64,000 nt of DNA from Lachnospiraceae bacterium C1.1. GTDB lineage: Bacteria; Bacillota; Clostridia; Lachnospirales; Lachnospiraceae. The position numbers and the translations under genes are program-made. Under the pieces are notes generated by a model. It saw only the letters and a list, made by a program, of their open reading frames with translations. It ran no database searches and was not told where the DNA came from. The stretch is from NCBI GenBank assembly GCA_030434875.1, contig JAUISW010000001.1, forward strand, positions 1,189,501 to 1,253,500, written 5' to 3'. Below, piece by piece: positions 8,455 to 16,577 of this stretch (position 1 is the first letter of the stretch; the number at the start of each line of letters is the position of its first letter).

Positions 8455-8790
8455 TTAACTTATGTTGGCAAGCCTTTCAAGTATTCCTCTTACTGCTTCC
8501 CAGATTTCATCCTGCTGTGCCTAGAGCACTTTCATATCTTCACGGTACACTGCTCCACACTCATTTGCTTTCTTGGCATAATGGTTGAGATTGTTGCTGT
8601 TTATCCTGAGGAGACGTACTACCTCTTTTACATCTGACAGATCAAGCACGATGATATAACCATCTCTTGCCATCTTTCTGATATATGCGCTCCGGTTCTT
8701 TACTCCTGCCTGATCCATTTTGGTTTTTATGGCCTGCAGATCCTCCGGAGTCATTTTGATAAGGATGCTCTCTCCATAATTCACTGCCAT
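8455..8790 (-). pseudogene. mobC-like relaxosome protein with in-frame amber stop
   Basis: The frame from 8790 encodes a ribbon-helix-helix/MobC-type protein (ILIKMTPEDLQAIKTKMDQA..NRSAYIRKMARDG, then LRINSNNLNHYAKKANECG). It hits TAG after REDMKVL at 8521 but continues in the same frame as AQQDEIWEAVRGILERLANIS to a TAA at 8455. That continuation is the expected MobC C-terminal helix, so a single CAG-to-TAG change explains the break. MobC proteins help a relaxase at oriT of mobilisable or integrative elements; no relaxase or oriT remains nearby. This is a trace of a lost integrative element. Confidence 0.78.
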
Positions 8791-8791
8791 A

Positions 8792-8980
8792 TCACAGTAC
8801 CAGCTCTGGATGAAGCGCCCTGAGAGGATGTTCAGACGGTTCAGGAATGCTTACCCTGTGGTAGATAGTCACTCTTTTTACCAGCTCATCCGGATCATCT
8901 GTGTCTTCAAAGAAGTCCTCATCTAGATATCCTTCATCAACTGCCTTTGCAATCGTGATATTGTTGATTGCCTTATTCAT
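8792..8980 (-). CDS. Short accessory ORF upstream of mobC remnant
   Basis: This 62-residue acidic ORF (DEGYLDEDFFEDTDDPDELVKRV) has a stop that abuts the mobC start (TGATATG). It is probably part of the same lost mobilisable element, or the tail of a longer gene. No domain is recognised and no good RBS is seen. Confidence 0.35.
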   Translation of the reverse strand: MNKAINNITIAKAVDEGYLDEDFFEDTDDPDELVKRVTIYHRVSIPEPSEHPLRALHPELVL

Positions 8981-9120
8981 GGTCGGGTTACCCTGCTTTA
9001 TGCCTCGCCAATCAAAAGGTGCAGATCATCCTCCACCGTTCCAATGCCAGCGATGCCAACGGCAACATCCCCCTTATAAATTAGAATCCATCTTTCAAAA
9101 ACAGCTGTGAATCTGTTCGG

Positions 9121-9237
9121 CTATTTCTGCACAGCAGTTTTCAAACCGTGAAATAATAACATCACCGGTTTATCATCGCTGCCGCATTCTCTGTAAAAAA
9201 CGTTTAAGCCATTTATTTTTACTGTCTTATATCTCAT
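9121..9237 (-). pseudogene. N-terminal fragment of alpha/beta hydrolase
   Basis: An ATG at 9237 with a strong RBS (AGGAGAAAGG) starts a 38-residue ORF: RYKTVKINGLNVFYRECG, then DDKPVMLLFHG and four random residues. This is the typical first two strands and oxyanion HG of an epoxide-hydrolase/haloalkane-dehalogenase-like protein, cut at the HG motif. Confidence 0.65.
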
Positions 9238-9267
9238 AATCCTTTCTCCTGCAATCGAATCTTTCAG

Positions 9268-9357
9268 CTACAGTTCATGTTTTGCCATCAGAGGCATCGT
9301 TCCGAACAGAATTCCGGATATGATCGCACAGATCACGCCTTCTGTCTCGGAAGTCAA
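9268..9357 (-). pseudogene. Fragment resembling an EamA/DMT transporter N-terminus
   Basis: This is a 29-residue frame with ICAIISGILFGTMPLMAK, the usual first transmembrane helix of EamA-family exporters. It is cut immediately after and starts without a clear RBS. Confidence 0.45.
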
Positions 9358-9364
9358 CCCAACC

Positions 9365-9841
9365 TTACTTTTTCCTTGCTTTTCCCGTAGCTTCCCGTAT
9401 TTCAAGTTTGAGGACATAAATCTTATGAATCGCTCCTTCTATGTAGTTTAGCCCCTTCTCCACATGCTCAGGCGAATATTTACTAAGAATTGCTTCAATC
9501 CCTTTCTGCTTCTCAGGGCCTTCTTCTATGATTGCAACAGTCCCGAAAACATTGGCAGACCAGTATTTGGTTGCAAATTTATCTGGCAAAAGTTCTGACT
9601 GGCTCACGATGGTGAAGCAGGCATCAGGGTGAAGCCGAAGATTATCAATCTTCTGTCCACCCTCCGCAGAGCAGTGCATATAAATGACTTGACTTTCTTT
9701 ATCCAATGCATAGCTCAAGGGAATGCTGTAGGGCTTTCCATCATCCATTACGGTTGCTAATACACCGTATTCACCCATATTTAGAATCTCCAGTATTTCC
9801 TCTGGATCGAGTTTCCGATCCTGTCTTCTCATTTCTCTCAT
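9365..9841 (-). CDS. Pyridoxamine 5'-phosphate oxidase-fold flavin protein (NimA-like)
   Basis: This 158-residue split-barrel flavoprotein shows YGVLATVMDDGKPYSIPLSYAL, IYMHCSAEGGQKIDNLR and VCFTIV-like (ACFTIVSQS) strands. The arrangement is that of the nitroimidazole-resistance (Nim)/flavin-nucleotide-binding group, which binds FMN or a related cofactor in the cytoplasm. The RBS GGAGG is well placed. It lies 51 bases after a ferredoxin-type gene in the same direction, suggesting a small redox operon. Confidence 0.83.
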   Translation of the reverse strand: MREMRRQDRKLDPEEILEILNMGEYGVLATVMDDGKPYSIPLSYALDKESQVIYMHCSAEGGQKIDNLRLHPDACFTIVSQSELLPDKFATKYWSANVFGTVAIIEEGPEKQKGIEAILSKYSPEHVEKGLNYIEGAIHKIYVLKLEIREATGKARKK

Positions 9842-9892
9842 CGCTTAATCCTCCGTAAATAACAGCTGCGCCATGATAGGAACCTCCATTCT

Positions 9893-10708
9893 TCAATCTA
9901 TGATCCTGCCATCGCGTGAAATGGTCACGACCTGCCATGGGATAAACTTACCGCTGTTTTTTAATGCTGTTTCTGCCGCTCTCTGCAAACCTCCACAGCA
10001 TGGAACCTCCATGCGGGCGATGGTCACGCTCTTAATATCATTGTTTGCTATGATTTCCGTCAATTTTTCAGAATAATCGATGTCGTCCAATTTCGGGCAT
10101 CCAATCAATGTGATCTGTCCTTTCATGAAATCCTCATGCATATTGGCATAGGCATATGCCGTACAGTCCGCAGCAATCAGCAGTTTTGCCCCGTCATAGA
10201 ACGGTGCCTGTGTCGGCAGAAGCTTTATCTGACAGGGCCACTGCATGAGTCTTGATGCCGATTTCACATTGACGGTCAGTGCCTGCTCTTCCTGCTGTTC
10301 ATCATTATGATCGAACTTCATAAATCTTGATCCCGGACAGCCACCGGCATGCGCCTCATGCTGTTCCATCTCTGCTCTCATCTGTGATTCTCTCTCCGTC
10401 ATTACCTGTCTCCGTTCCACTTCGGTCGGCGCTAAACGAACGTCCACCGGACGTTCAGCGCCCTCCGCTTTCTTTCTCTGGCTATCTTTCACCGCTGCTT
10501 CGTCATACGCCGGTGCTTCTCTTTCTTCAAAAGTGATCGCTCCGGTCGGACAGCCCGGAAGGCAATCTCCAAAGCCATCACAGAAATTTTCTCTAACCAG
10601 TTTCGCCTTGCCGTCTATAATATCAATTGCACCTTCATGACAGGCATTAGCACAAACACCACATCCGTTACACTTTTCCTCATCAATATGAATGATCTGT
10701 CTTATCAT
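9893..10708 (-). CDS. 4Fe-4S ferredoxin-type protein with extra C-terminal domain
   Basis: This 271-residue protein starts at the ATG at 10708 after AAGGAAAGG; the in-frame ATG at 10744 lacks an RBS. Two 4Fe-4S motifs (CNGCGVCANACHEGA and CDGFGDCLPGCPTGA) occupy residues ~12-60. A charged linker and a ~130-residue domain with further cysteines (QWPCQIKLLP, ADCTAYAYANMHEDF, GCPKLDD, VPCCGGLQRA) follow. The whole matches clostridial ATP-independent ferredoxin-like proteins of unknown partner. It is divergent from a Crp/Fnr regulator, suggesting redox control. Confidence 0.85.
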   Translation of the reverse strand: MIRQIIHIDEEKCNGCGVCANACHEGAIDIIDGKAKLVRENFCDGFGDCLPGCPTGAITFEEREAPAYDEAAVKDSQRKKAEGAERPVDVRLAPTEVERRQVMTERESQMRAEMEQHEAHAGGCPGSRFMKFDHNDEQQEEQALTVNVKSASRLMQWPCQIKLLPTQAPFYDGAKLLIAADCTAYAYANMHEDFMKGQITLIGCPKLDDIDYSEKLTEIIANNDIKSVTIARMEVPCCGGLQRAAETALKNSGKFIPWQVVTISRDGRIID

Positions 10709-10774
10709 CGCTGCACTATTCCTTTCCTTGTTTTCATGATGCAAGTATAGTATGATTAAAAAAATTATTATGTT

Positions 10775-10782
10775 GTTATAAC
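10775..10782. promoter_or_regulatory. Short palindrome in ferredoxin/Crp divergent promoter
   Basis: GTTATAAC within ATGTTGTTATAACCAT lies in the 100-base gap between the divergent genes. It may be half of a Crp/Fnr-type site. The evidence is weak. Confidence 0.25.
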
Positions 10783-10811
10783 CATATTTTTAAAAATAAA
10801 GGAATAATTTT

Positions 10812-11474
10812 ATGCCTTGGGATAAGAATATGTTAAAAGATAACATCATCTTCAACGGGATGATGCCTGAAGAAATTGACCTTGCTCTTAAAGAGCTCTC
10901 TTCTGTAGAGAAAACATATATGAAGGATTCTATAATTTTGCGTGCCGGTGATATTACAGACTCTTTAGGTCTTGTCATTTCAGGAAGTGTGACAATAGAA
11001 AGCAATGATGCATGGGGAAACCGCACTATTCTGAGCAATGTAGCAAAGGGTGGATTCTTTGCTGAGACCTATGCCCTGCTTGAGAACGAACCTCTATTAG
11101 TAGATGTTAGAGCAAATGAAAACTGCCGAATCCTCTTTTTTAAGGTTGGCAGTTTAAAAAAACTAAAATCAAATATGAACTTATGGAGCTTTAAGCTGAT
11201 ATCTAATCTTCTCATGATATCCGCTAACAAAAATCTGCACTTATCCGGGAGAAGTTTTCATACATCTCCAAAGACAATCCGCGGACGTGTTATGGCTTAC
11301 CTGAATTCCGTATCCCTGAAAAAGGGCAGCAACGAATTTGACATCCCTTTCGACCGCCAACAACTTGCAGATTATCTTAATCTTGAGCGCAGTGCTCTCT
11401 CAAAAGAACTTGGCAAAATGAAAAAAGACGGTCTTATCGAAGTCAGGAAAAATCATTTTAAATTGATGTCCTGA
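10812..11474 (+). CDS. Crp/Fnr-family transcriptional regulator
   Basis: This 220-residue protein has an N-terminal cyclic-nucleotide-binding-like beta barrel (ILRAGDITDSLGLVISGSVTI) and a C-terminal winged helix (FDRQQLADYLNLERSALSKELGKMKKDGLIEV). No N-terminal cysteine cluster is present, so direct iron-sulphur sensing like Fnr is unlikely; a small-molecule or haem effector is possible. The RBS is AAAGGAAT. It probably controls the divergent ferredoxin/flavoprotein pair. Confidence 0.88.
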   Translation: MPWDKNMLKDNIIFNGMMPEEIDLALKELSSVEKTYMKDSIILRAGDITDSLGLVISGSVTIESNDAWGNRTILSNVAKGGFFAETYALLENEPLLVDVRANENCRILFFKVGSLKKLKSNMNLWSFKLISNLLMISANKNLHLSGRSFHTSPKTIRGRVMAYLNSVSLKKGSNEFDIPFDRQQLADYLNLERSALSKELGKMKKDGLIEVRKNHFKLMS

Positions 11475-11570
11475 ATTTATCCATTTCGATAGCTATATAA
11501 AGCACATATGCCATGTCAAAGAGTTTGTATATTGTGAAATCACTACAAAACGCAAAAAATAATTGTCAAA

Positions 11571-11768
11571 ATATATATGATGTTAAGGTCAAAAGTGATG
11601 TCAGGGATTGTTCCGCACTTCGTGCTCCTACAATCCCACCCAATATTCGTGTTTTCGTGGTGCTTCGCCCCACTCCACACTCATATTGGGGCGGGTCATA
11701 AAGTCATTCACCCACTGGCAAGCTTGCTTGCCATGGATGATGACTTTTGACCCTGACATCATATATAT
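11571..11768. repeat. 198-bp palindromic element, family with GATGTCAGGGTCAAAAG ends (copy 1)
   Basis: Terminal inverted repeats of 26 bp (11571-11596 and 11743-11768) differ at two positions. Internal hairpins include GCACTTCGTGC, CCCAATAT/ATATTGGG and TGGCAAG/CTTGCCA. There is no convincing ORF. A second copy with the same ends is at 15733-15936. The gap between the Crp gene and the MBL gene holds nothing else visible. Confidence 0.75.
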
Positions 11769-11793
11769 TCACATCTAAAGCTGTCCCATTGTC

Positions 11794-12420
11794 TTACCGA
11801 CGATATCTCTGTTTTTCAATCCCAACAGTCGTTTTATCCGAGTGCCCTGATAACAGCATAGTCTCATCAGGCAAGGTAAATATCTTGTCAATTATGCTAT
11901 CCTGAAGATCCCTGAGATTGCCACCTGGATATTTATAGTTGCCGATGCATCCTTTAAAGATTGTATCTCCTACAAAGGCAACATGATCCGTTTCTGAATA
12001 TAAAGTAATCGAATCCGTCGTGTGTCCCGGAGTATATATAACCTTTAGCTTAAAATCCGGATTTGCTTCAAGTGCCAGAATATCACCATCACTGGCATAC
12101 TGTACGCCCTCTATGGTTATAGAGGAGCCGCATTGCGCAGAAAGATTCATATAGTCATCAAGCAGATACTGATCTGAATTTATATGAGCAATGACCGGGA
12201 TTCCAAGAACACCTCTGATCTCATTTAACGCCCCGGTATGATCAAAATGACCGTGGGTAAGCAATATCTTTTCGATATTCCACCCCTTATCAGATATAAG
12301 TTTTAAAAGCTTTTTAGGTTCTGCGCCTGGATCAATCAGGAACCCGTGCTTTGTTTCATCATCAATATAGAAATAGCAGTTTTCATCAAAATAGCCTTTT
12401 ACCGGAACTTCTACAATCAT
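11794..12420 (-). CDS. MBL-fold hydrolase, glyoxalase II-like
   Basis: This 208-residue metallo-beta-lactamase-fold enzyme has the metal motif THGHFDH, then GHT, GDTIFKG and a final GHSDKTT. These are the positions of histidine/aspartate ligands in glyoxalase II-like thioester hydrolases. It starts four bases after the DsbA-family gene stop, as the second gene of that operon, and is likely under the TetR at 13249. A role in thiol or aldehyde detoxification is plausible from context. Confidence 0.87.
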   Translation of the reverse strand: MIVEVPVKGYFDENCYFYIDDETKHGFLIDPGAEPKKLLKLISDKGWNIEKILLTHGHFDHTGALNEIRGVLGIPVIAHINSDQYLLDDYMNLSAQCGSSITIEGVQYASDGDILALEANPDFKLKVIYTPGHTTDSITLYSETDHVAFVGDTIFKGCIGNYKYPGGNLRDLQDSIIDKIFTLPDETMLLSGHSDKTTVGIEKQRYRR

Positions 12421-12424
12421 ATCT

Positions 12425-13132
12425 TTATCCTATCCTGCAGCCATCTGAACCGCATGTCATTCCCTGTGACTCATCTGCTTTACTGCTTTCTTTTTCCATC
12501 GCTTTTAGTAGCGCCGACTTCATATACTCAGCAGGCTGTGCTCCTTGCAAAGCATAATCACCGATTATAAAACATGGCACTGCATGGATTCCGTATCTGG
12601 CTGCTTCTCTTTCATCGAGAACAACCTCATCGTGATATTTATCTGAGTCTAAAACAGCCTTTACTTCACCTGCATCAAATCCACAATCCACAGCAATACC
12701 TAACAGTAAATCCTTGTCAGCAAGTTCCCTATTATCTGTGAAATATGCTGCATACAATCTCTCAATCAGCTTGTCTGTCAGCTCTTTATCGCCCTTTTCC
12801 ATGGCAAATTTAGTAAGCCTGTGTGCATCCATGGTATTGGTAAAAAGAGTTGTTGCGTATTTGAAGTCAATGTCCTCATCCCTTCCAAGCTGGGAAATAT
12901 GTTCAATTGTATCTCCTGCCTCTTCCATAGAGATGCCATACTTCTTGGCAAATCTTGTCTGTGTATCACCAGTCGCATGTACTCCGGCATATGGATCAAG
13001 CTGAAATGCCTTCATTTCAAATTCAACTTCTTCATCCTTAAACTCCGGCATATCTTTAATAACATTCCTAAGTCTTGTCTCTCCAATATAGCAATAAGGA
13101 CATGCATAATCTGACCAATATGTAATCTTCAT
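12425..13132 (-). CDS. DsbA-family oxidoreductase, FrnE-like
   Basis: This 235-residue cytoplasmic thioredoxin-fold protein has the active-site motif CPYC (residues 11-14) in WSDYACPYCYIGE and the C-terminal cis-Pro region AVPCFIIGDYALQGAQP. It matches the FrnE group (COG2761), which acts on glutathione-like or other thiol adducts. A CxxxxxC pair ends the protein (MTCGSDGCRIG). The RBS is AAGGAGG. It is the first gene of an operon with an MBL hydrolase and divergent from a TetR gene, with two operator-like palindromes between them. Confidence 0.88.
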   Translation of the reverse strand: MKITYWSDYACPYCYIGETRLRNVIKDMPEFKDEEVEFEMKAFQLDPYAGVHATGDTQTRFAKKYGISMEEAGDTIEHISQLGRDEDIDFKYATTLFTNTMDAHRLTKFAMEKGDKELTDKLIERLYAAYFTDNRELADKDLLLGIAVDCGFDAGEVKAVLDSDKYHDEVVLDEREAARYGIHAVPCFIIGDYALQGAQPAEYMKSALLKAMEKESSKADESQGMTCGSDGCRIG

Positions 13133-13150
13133 AATGATAACCTCCTTAAA

Positions 13151-13202
13151 TAGAACGTGTTTTATTTGTTTGCGATTGCAATTATATAGAACATGTTCTA
13201 TA
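13151..13202. promoter_or_regulatory. Pair of TetR operators
   Basis: A perfect 18-bp palindrome TATAGAACATGTTCTATA (13185-13202) and a near copy TAGAACGTGTTTTA (13151-13164) lie between the DsbA-family operon and its divergent TetR regulator. Their symmetry, duplication and position strongly suggest that the TetR at 13249 binds here and represses both directions. Confidence 0.75.
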
Positions 13203-13248
13203 ATGTCAATAGGTCAAATTTAAAATATTTATAAATGAGGATTTAAAT

Positions 13249-13890
13249 ATGCCAAGAAAATGCGGTAGACCTGCAAAAGATACAAATAAGCAGGATTCAA
13301 AACAAAAAATCATAGATGCAACCATACGTCTTATCAAAAAAAGCGGTGCAGACTCTGTAACTGTAAGAAATGTTTGTACAGAAGCTGATTCATCAATAGG
13401 CACTTTTTATCATTACTTTAGAGATAAAGATGATCTTCTCATGTATTTTATCCAGGAGATACCTTTTAAAGAATGTGAACTTATAAAAGACTTATCCCAT
13501 CCAGCTGACAGGATCATTGAACTATATATGAAGCTTGTAAACAGATACATGGATTTGGGGTTAGATTTCATGAAGAGCTTTTATTCTACCTCTAACTCAT
13601 CACTCAGTTCCTATATGAGTGAGGTAGATGGAAAGTTCCTTGATGGCACTGTTATGGCAAGATGTGAGGATGAATTAAAAAACTCAAAGGAAGGTGGATA
13701 CATAAAAAACAATGCAGACGTACACACTATGAGTGTAGACATCTGCACTATTGTAAAAGGCTGTATTTTTGAGTGGTGCTTAACAGATGGAAAAATTGAC
13801 ATTGAAAAATCCATAGACCGTATAATCCATTCTTATTTCTTGCAATATGAAATCCCTCAGCTTTTTTCCAATATGTTCCATCAGCTCTGA
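13249..13890 (+). CDS. TetR/AcrR-family regulator
   Basis: This 213-residue protein has a basic N-terminus (RKCGRPAKDTNK) and a TetR HTH (VTVRNVCTEADSSIGTFYHYFRDKDDL, residues ~37-63). The helical ligand domain is followed by a stop nine bases from the convergent SDR gene. It is divergent from the FrnE/MBL operon and probably represses it from the operators at 13151-13202. The ligand is unknown. Confidence 0.9.
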   Translation: MPRKCGRPAKDTNKQDSKQKIIDATIRLIKKSGADSVTVRNVCTEADSSIGTFYHYFRDKDDLLMYFIQEIPFKECELIKDLSHPADRIIELYMKLVNRYMDLGLDFMKSFYSTSNSSLSSYMSEVDGKFLDGTVMARCEDELKNSKEGGYIKNNADVHTMSVDICTIVKGCIFEWCLTDGKIDIEKSIDRIIHSYFLQYEIPQLFSNMFHQL

Positions 13891-13898
13891 AAGGAATA

Positions 13899-14675
13899 TC
13901 ACTGATTCATCCCTGCTGCGTATTTTCTTACCACGGATCTTGGAACAATTCTGCATAAAAGACTCATGCACTTTGTGTAGCTGCCAAAATAGCTTAATGT
14001 CTTTCCATGCATCATTGCACGTATTCCACCCTTTGCTACATCCTCTGCTTTGGCTGCTTTCCTAAACATAGTTGACCCTTTATCCATTGAAGCAGCCTGC
14101 TCAAAGCTTGTTGCTGTTGGTCCAGGACAGAAGGCTGTTACAGTGACACCGGTTCCTTTTACTTCTTCAGAAACTGCCTCTGAAAAGCTGCGTACAAAAT
14201 CTTTGGTTGCGTAATATATACTCATGTATGGACCAGCAGAAAATGCAGCCACAGAGGACATATTCAGGATTTTACCATGTCCCTGCTCTATCATCGTATT
14301 TAAGAAACAGTGAGTGAGCTGCATGAGAGCTATGACATTGAGCTGCACCATTTCATACTGCTTCTGCCAGTCGCTGTCTGCAAAGCTTCCCAAGTCTCCA
14401 AATCCGGCATTATTTATAAAAACATCTATGGCAATATCTCGCTCAAGAGTGTAATTGAACACATCAAGTGCCGCATCCACTTTTGAAAGATCCGCTGCGC
14501 AGACATTCACCTCAATCCCATATTTACTTTCCAGTTCATTTTTTATTGAATAGAGTTTTCCTTCGTTCCTGGCTACGAGAACAAGATTGTACTTTTTCTT
14601 TGCTAGGATTTTAGCAAATTCAAGGCCAAGTCCTCCGGAAGCTCCGGTAATCAGTGCTGTTTTGTGTTTCCTCAT
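13899..14675 (-). CDS. Short-chain dehydrogenase/reductase
   Basis: This 258-residue Rossmann-fold protein has the cofactor motif TGASGGLG (residues ~10-17), NNAGFG, the active-site Ser in MSSVAAFS and the catalytic YxxxK (YATKD). The family uses NAD(P)H to interconvert alcohols and carbonyls. Its ATG overlaps the stop of the 53-residue membrane peptide (ATGA), so it is the last gene of a coupled operon starting at 15690. Confidence 0.9.
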   Translation of the reverse strand: MRKHKTALITGASGGLGLEFAKILAKKKYNLVLVARNEGKLYSIKNELESKYGIEVNVCAADLSKVDAALDVFNYTLERDIAIDVFINNAGFGDLGSFADSDWQKQYEMVQLNVIALMQLTHCFLNTMIEQGHGKILNMSSVAAFSAGPYMSIYYATKDFVRSFSEAVSEEVKGTGVTVTAFCPGPTATSFEQAASMDKGSTMFRKAAKAEDVAKGGIRAMMHGKTLSYFGSYTKCMSLLCRIVPRSVVRKYAAGMNQ

Positions 14676-14833
14676 CTCATTCTCCCATCTGTGCTGTTTA
14701 TCAAGTGTATGTCTGATATACTTTTATCATATCCTATTGTCATATATGTGATTGCAGGAGTAAAAAGGCAGTACACGCCTGAGATCACCATAACCATTCC
14801 AAGAATCAGTGTGATTATTCTGTTTGTTTTCAT
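14672..14833 (-). CDS. 53-residue membrane peptide (HdeD/DUF308-like N-terminus)
   Basis: A short ORF lies between the MBL and SDR genes. Its GAGGTGGG RBS overlaps the MBL stop and its own stop overlaps the SDR start, so it is translated in a coupled chain. One hydrophobic helix (IITLILGMVMVISGVYCLF) is followed by TPAITYMTIGYD. This resembles the first helix and loop of DUF308/HdeD membrane proteins and then ends abruptly. It may be a truncated gene kept because it couples translation, or a real micro-membrane protein. Confidence 0.6.
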   Translation of the reverse strand: MKTNRIITLILGMVMVISGVYCLFTPAITYMTIGYDKSISDIHLINSTDGRMR

Positions 14834-14841
14834 AGCCCACC

Positions 14842-15690
14842 TCACAGTTCAATGGCATGCGGAGCTATGTCAGGATCATGATTTGCCAGAGATTCCACGC
14901 AGTTCTCATCAAGGCTCTGCTCCCTTATCCATACAAGGGACTGTTTCTGGAGTTGCTTATCTGCAGCAATTCCTGATGTGATCTGCTCTTCCCAGCTCTT
15001 TCTTGCATAACCACCATCTGAAAATAGAAGTACAAACTTTCCTTCTTCATTCTTAACCTTTACAGCGTAAAGTCCATCTGCATGTCCCGGGATGTTAATA
15101 AGCTCAATGGAACCGTCGCCGAGAAGATCGTATGATTTTCCCACAGGTCCCTGATTATCATTCCACTCAAATTCGGTAAGGTCGATACCTTCCCACCATC
15201 CTTTATAGTAGCGGACCTTGTTGGTTATCTTATTTGCAAACTTAACTTCATCAGCAGAAACCATGAACTTCTTGGCGTTCTTTACCTGCTTAAGACCGTT
15301 TGCATGGTCACAGTCAAGGTGGGTGATAAGCACTGCATCTATATCAGAATCCTTTATTCCCATTTCAAGGAGCTGCTCATCTATGCACTGTCCAAGACCA
15401 ATCCTTCCCTGATTTACCTCGTAGAGCATAACTGAACCTAGAGACTTTATCTGTGCCTTTTTATCAAATTCTCCATTAGGGCTCACATCTCTTGCCCAAC
15501 CGGTATCCACAAGGAATTTTCCCTTGGGATGCTCGATAAGGTATGCGGAGACCGGACGCCACAACCGGTCTTCCTTTTTTCCAAATACACCTGACGCCTT
15601 AACGGCATTACAATTATCTCCACCAAATGGAAGATCAGGCGCTACACACACTTCACCGGTATGGAATACATGAATCTTGATATCAGCCAT
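14842..15690 (-). CDS. MBL-fold hydrolase, N-acyl homoserine lactonase-like group
   Basis: This 282-residue metallo-beta-lactamase-fold protein has the metal motif THLDCDHANG (HxDxDH), later NIPGHADG and LLFSDGGYA. This arrangement is found in the AiiA/AttM-like group of lactonases and related hydrolases. The true substrate is unknown; these proteins are common in Firmicutes that do not use acyl homoserine lactones. The RBS is AGGAGGG. It is the first gene of the MBL/peptide/SDR operon. A palindromic element lies 43 bases upstream of its start. Confidence 0.82.
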   Translation of the reverse strand: MADIKIHVFHTGEVCVAPDLPFGGDNCNAVKASGVFGKKEDRLWRPVSAYLIEHPKGKFLVDTGWARDVSPNGEFDKKAQIKSLGSVMLYEVNQGRIGLGQCIDEQLLEMGIKDSDIDAVLITHLDCDHANGLKQVKNAKKFMVSADEVKFANKITNKVRYYKGWWEGIDLTEFEWNDNQGPVGKSYDLLGDGSIELINIPGHADGLYAVKVKNEEGKFVLLFSDGGYARKSWEEQITSGIAADKQLQKQSLVWIREQSLDENCVESLANHDPDIAPHAIEL

Positions 15691-15732
15691 AATAAAAAGC
15701 CCTCCTATCTATGAGATATTGGTTTGTTTTCT

Positions 15733-15936
15733 TTATATGATGTCAGGGTCAAAAGGTCAAAATCCGATTGTGCTTGCACAAAGAGGATTGAGACCTTGGG
15801 ACCCGCAAAACACGAGCAAGTAGCGTTATTACGCGGAATGCAAGTGTTCTAGGATTGCGGGAATTGCGTAGCAATGAAGCAATCCGTGACATCAGTAAGG
15901 GGCAAAATTTACTTTTGACCCTTACATCCTTTATAT
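15733..15936. repeat. ~204-bp palindromic element, GATGTCAGGGTCAAAAG family (copy 2)
   Basis: The left end TATATGATGTCAGGGTCAAA and the right end (complement of GATGTAAGGGTCAAAAGT) match the ends of the element at 11571-11768. The interior is different and again full of hairpins (AAGGTC/GACCTT; TTGTGC-TT-GCACAA). It lies in the upstream region of the MBL operon and may move or replace its promoter. Confidence 0.72.
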
Positions 15937-15997
15937 CCCAATTATAGGAGAGCCGCATATTAAATTAACACTACACATTTGGCAAAAGTGTTCGGAC

Positions 15998-16534
15998 TTA
16001 AATTGAATGAACAAGATCATCAAGTAGTTTGGTGATAAGAGGCTCAAACTCTCTAAGCCCCATTTCATCAGGATGTTCCATCCAATATGTATATGCACTG
16101 AGTACTGATGATGCTGCAATTTCAGCAACCACTTCAAATCTGCCTTTTCCTGAAATATCCGGATACTTCTTACTGAAATTACTCTTTATCGCATCCTTCC
16201 ATTTCCTCATAAACTTAAGGTCAGGCTGAGTAACGAGGAAAGCATATATGTACGTCCAGTTCTCCTTTATATACTTTTCAAGCTCTTCAAGGAAAACATG
16301 AAAGTCCATCTCTTTGAGATTTCCACCGCATACCTTTACCGGTACTTCTGCCAGACCCTTTACCAGGTCGTCCTCTACAGCTTCCAACACATCGGAAGTA
16401 TTTTCAAAATATGAGTAAAAGGTTGTCCTGGCCACAGGTGTGCTGCCGCAAAGACCTTTCACCGTAATCTGGGAGAAGTCCTTATTCATATATTCCTTCA
16501 TAAACTGAGTTTTTATGGCTTCTTTTGTACCCAA
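15998..16534 (-). CDS. TetR/AcrR-family regulator (TTG start)
   Basis: This 178-residue protein has the HTH ITVKGLCGSTPVARTTFYSYFENTSDVLEAV and a TetR C-terminal domain rich in aromatic residues. It starts at TTG 16534, eight bases after AGGAAGG; no ATG is available before the HTH. Targets are not evident, since the downstream neighbour is an opposite-end palindromic element and the upstream neighbours are remnants. Confidence 0.83.
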   Translation of the reverse strand: MGTKEAIKTQFMKEYMNKDFSQITVKGLCGSTPVARTTFYSYFENTSDVLEAVEDDLVKGLAEVPVKVCGGNLKEMDFHVFLEELEKYIKENWTYIYAFLVTQPDLKFMRKWKDAIKSNFSKKYPDISGKGRFEVVAEIAASSVLSAYTYWMEHPDEMGLREFEPLITKLLDDLVHSI

Positions 16535-16577
16535 ATCGTAATCCTTCCTACTATCAATATCCAGAGCAAATAGCTCT

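Noticed and set aside
11513..11701. 62-codon ORF in the gap after the Crp/Fnr gene
   Set aside because: It lies across the palindromic element and has no RBS or domain.
14842..15690. Quorum-quenching lactonase as a firm function
   Set aside because: The fold and HxDxDH motif fit, but the group is broad and no acyl-homoserine-lactone context is present.
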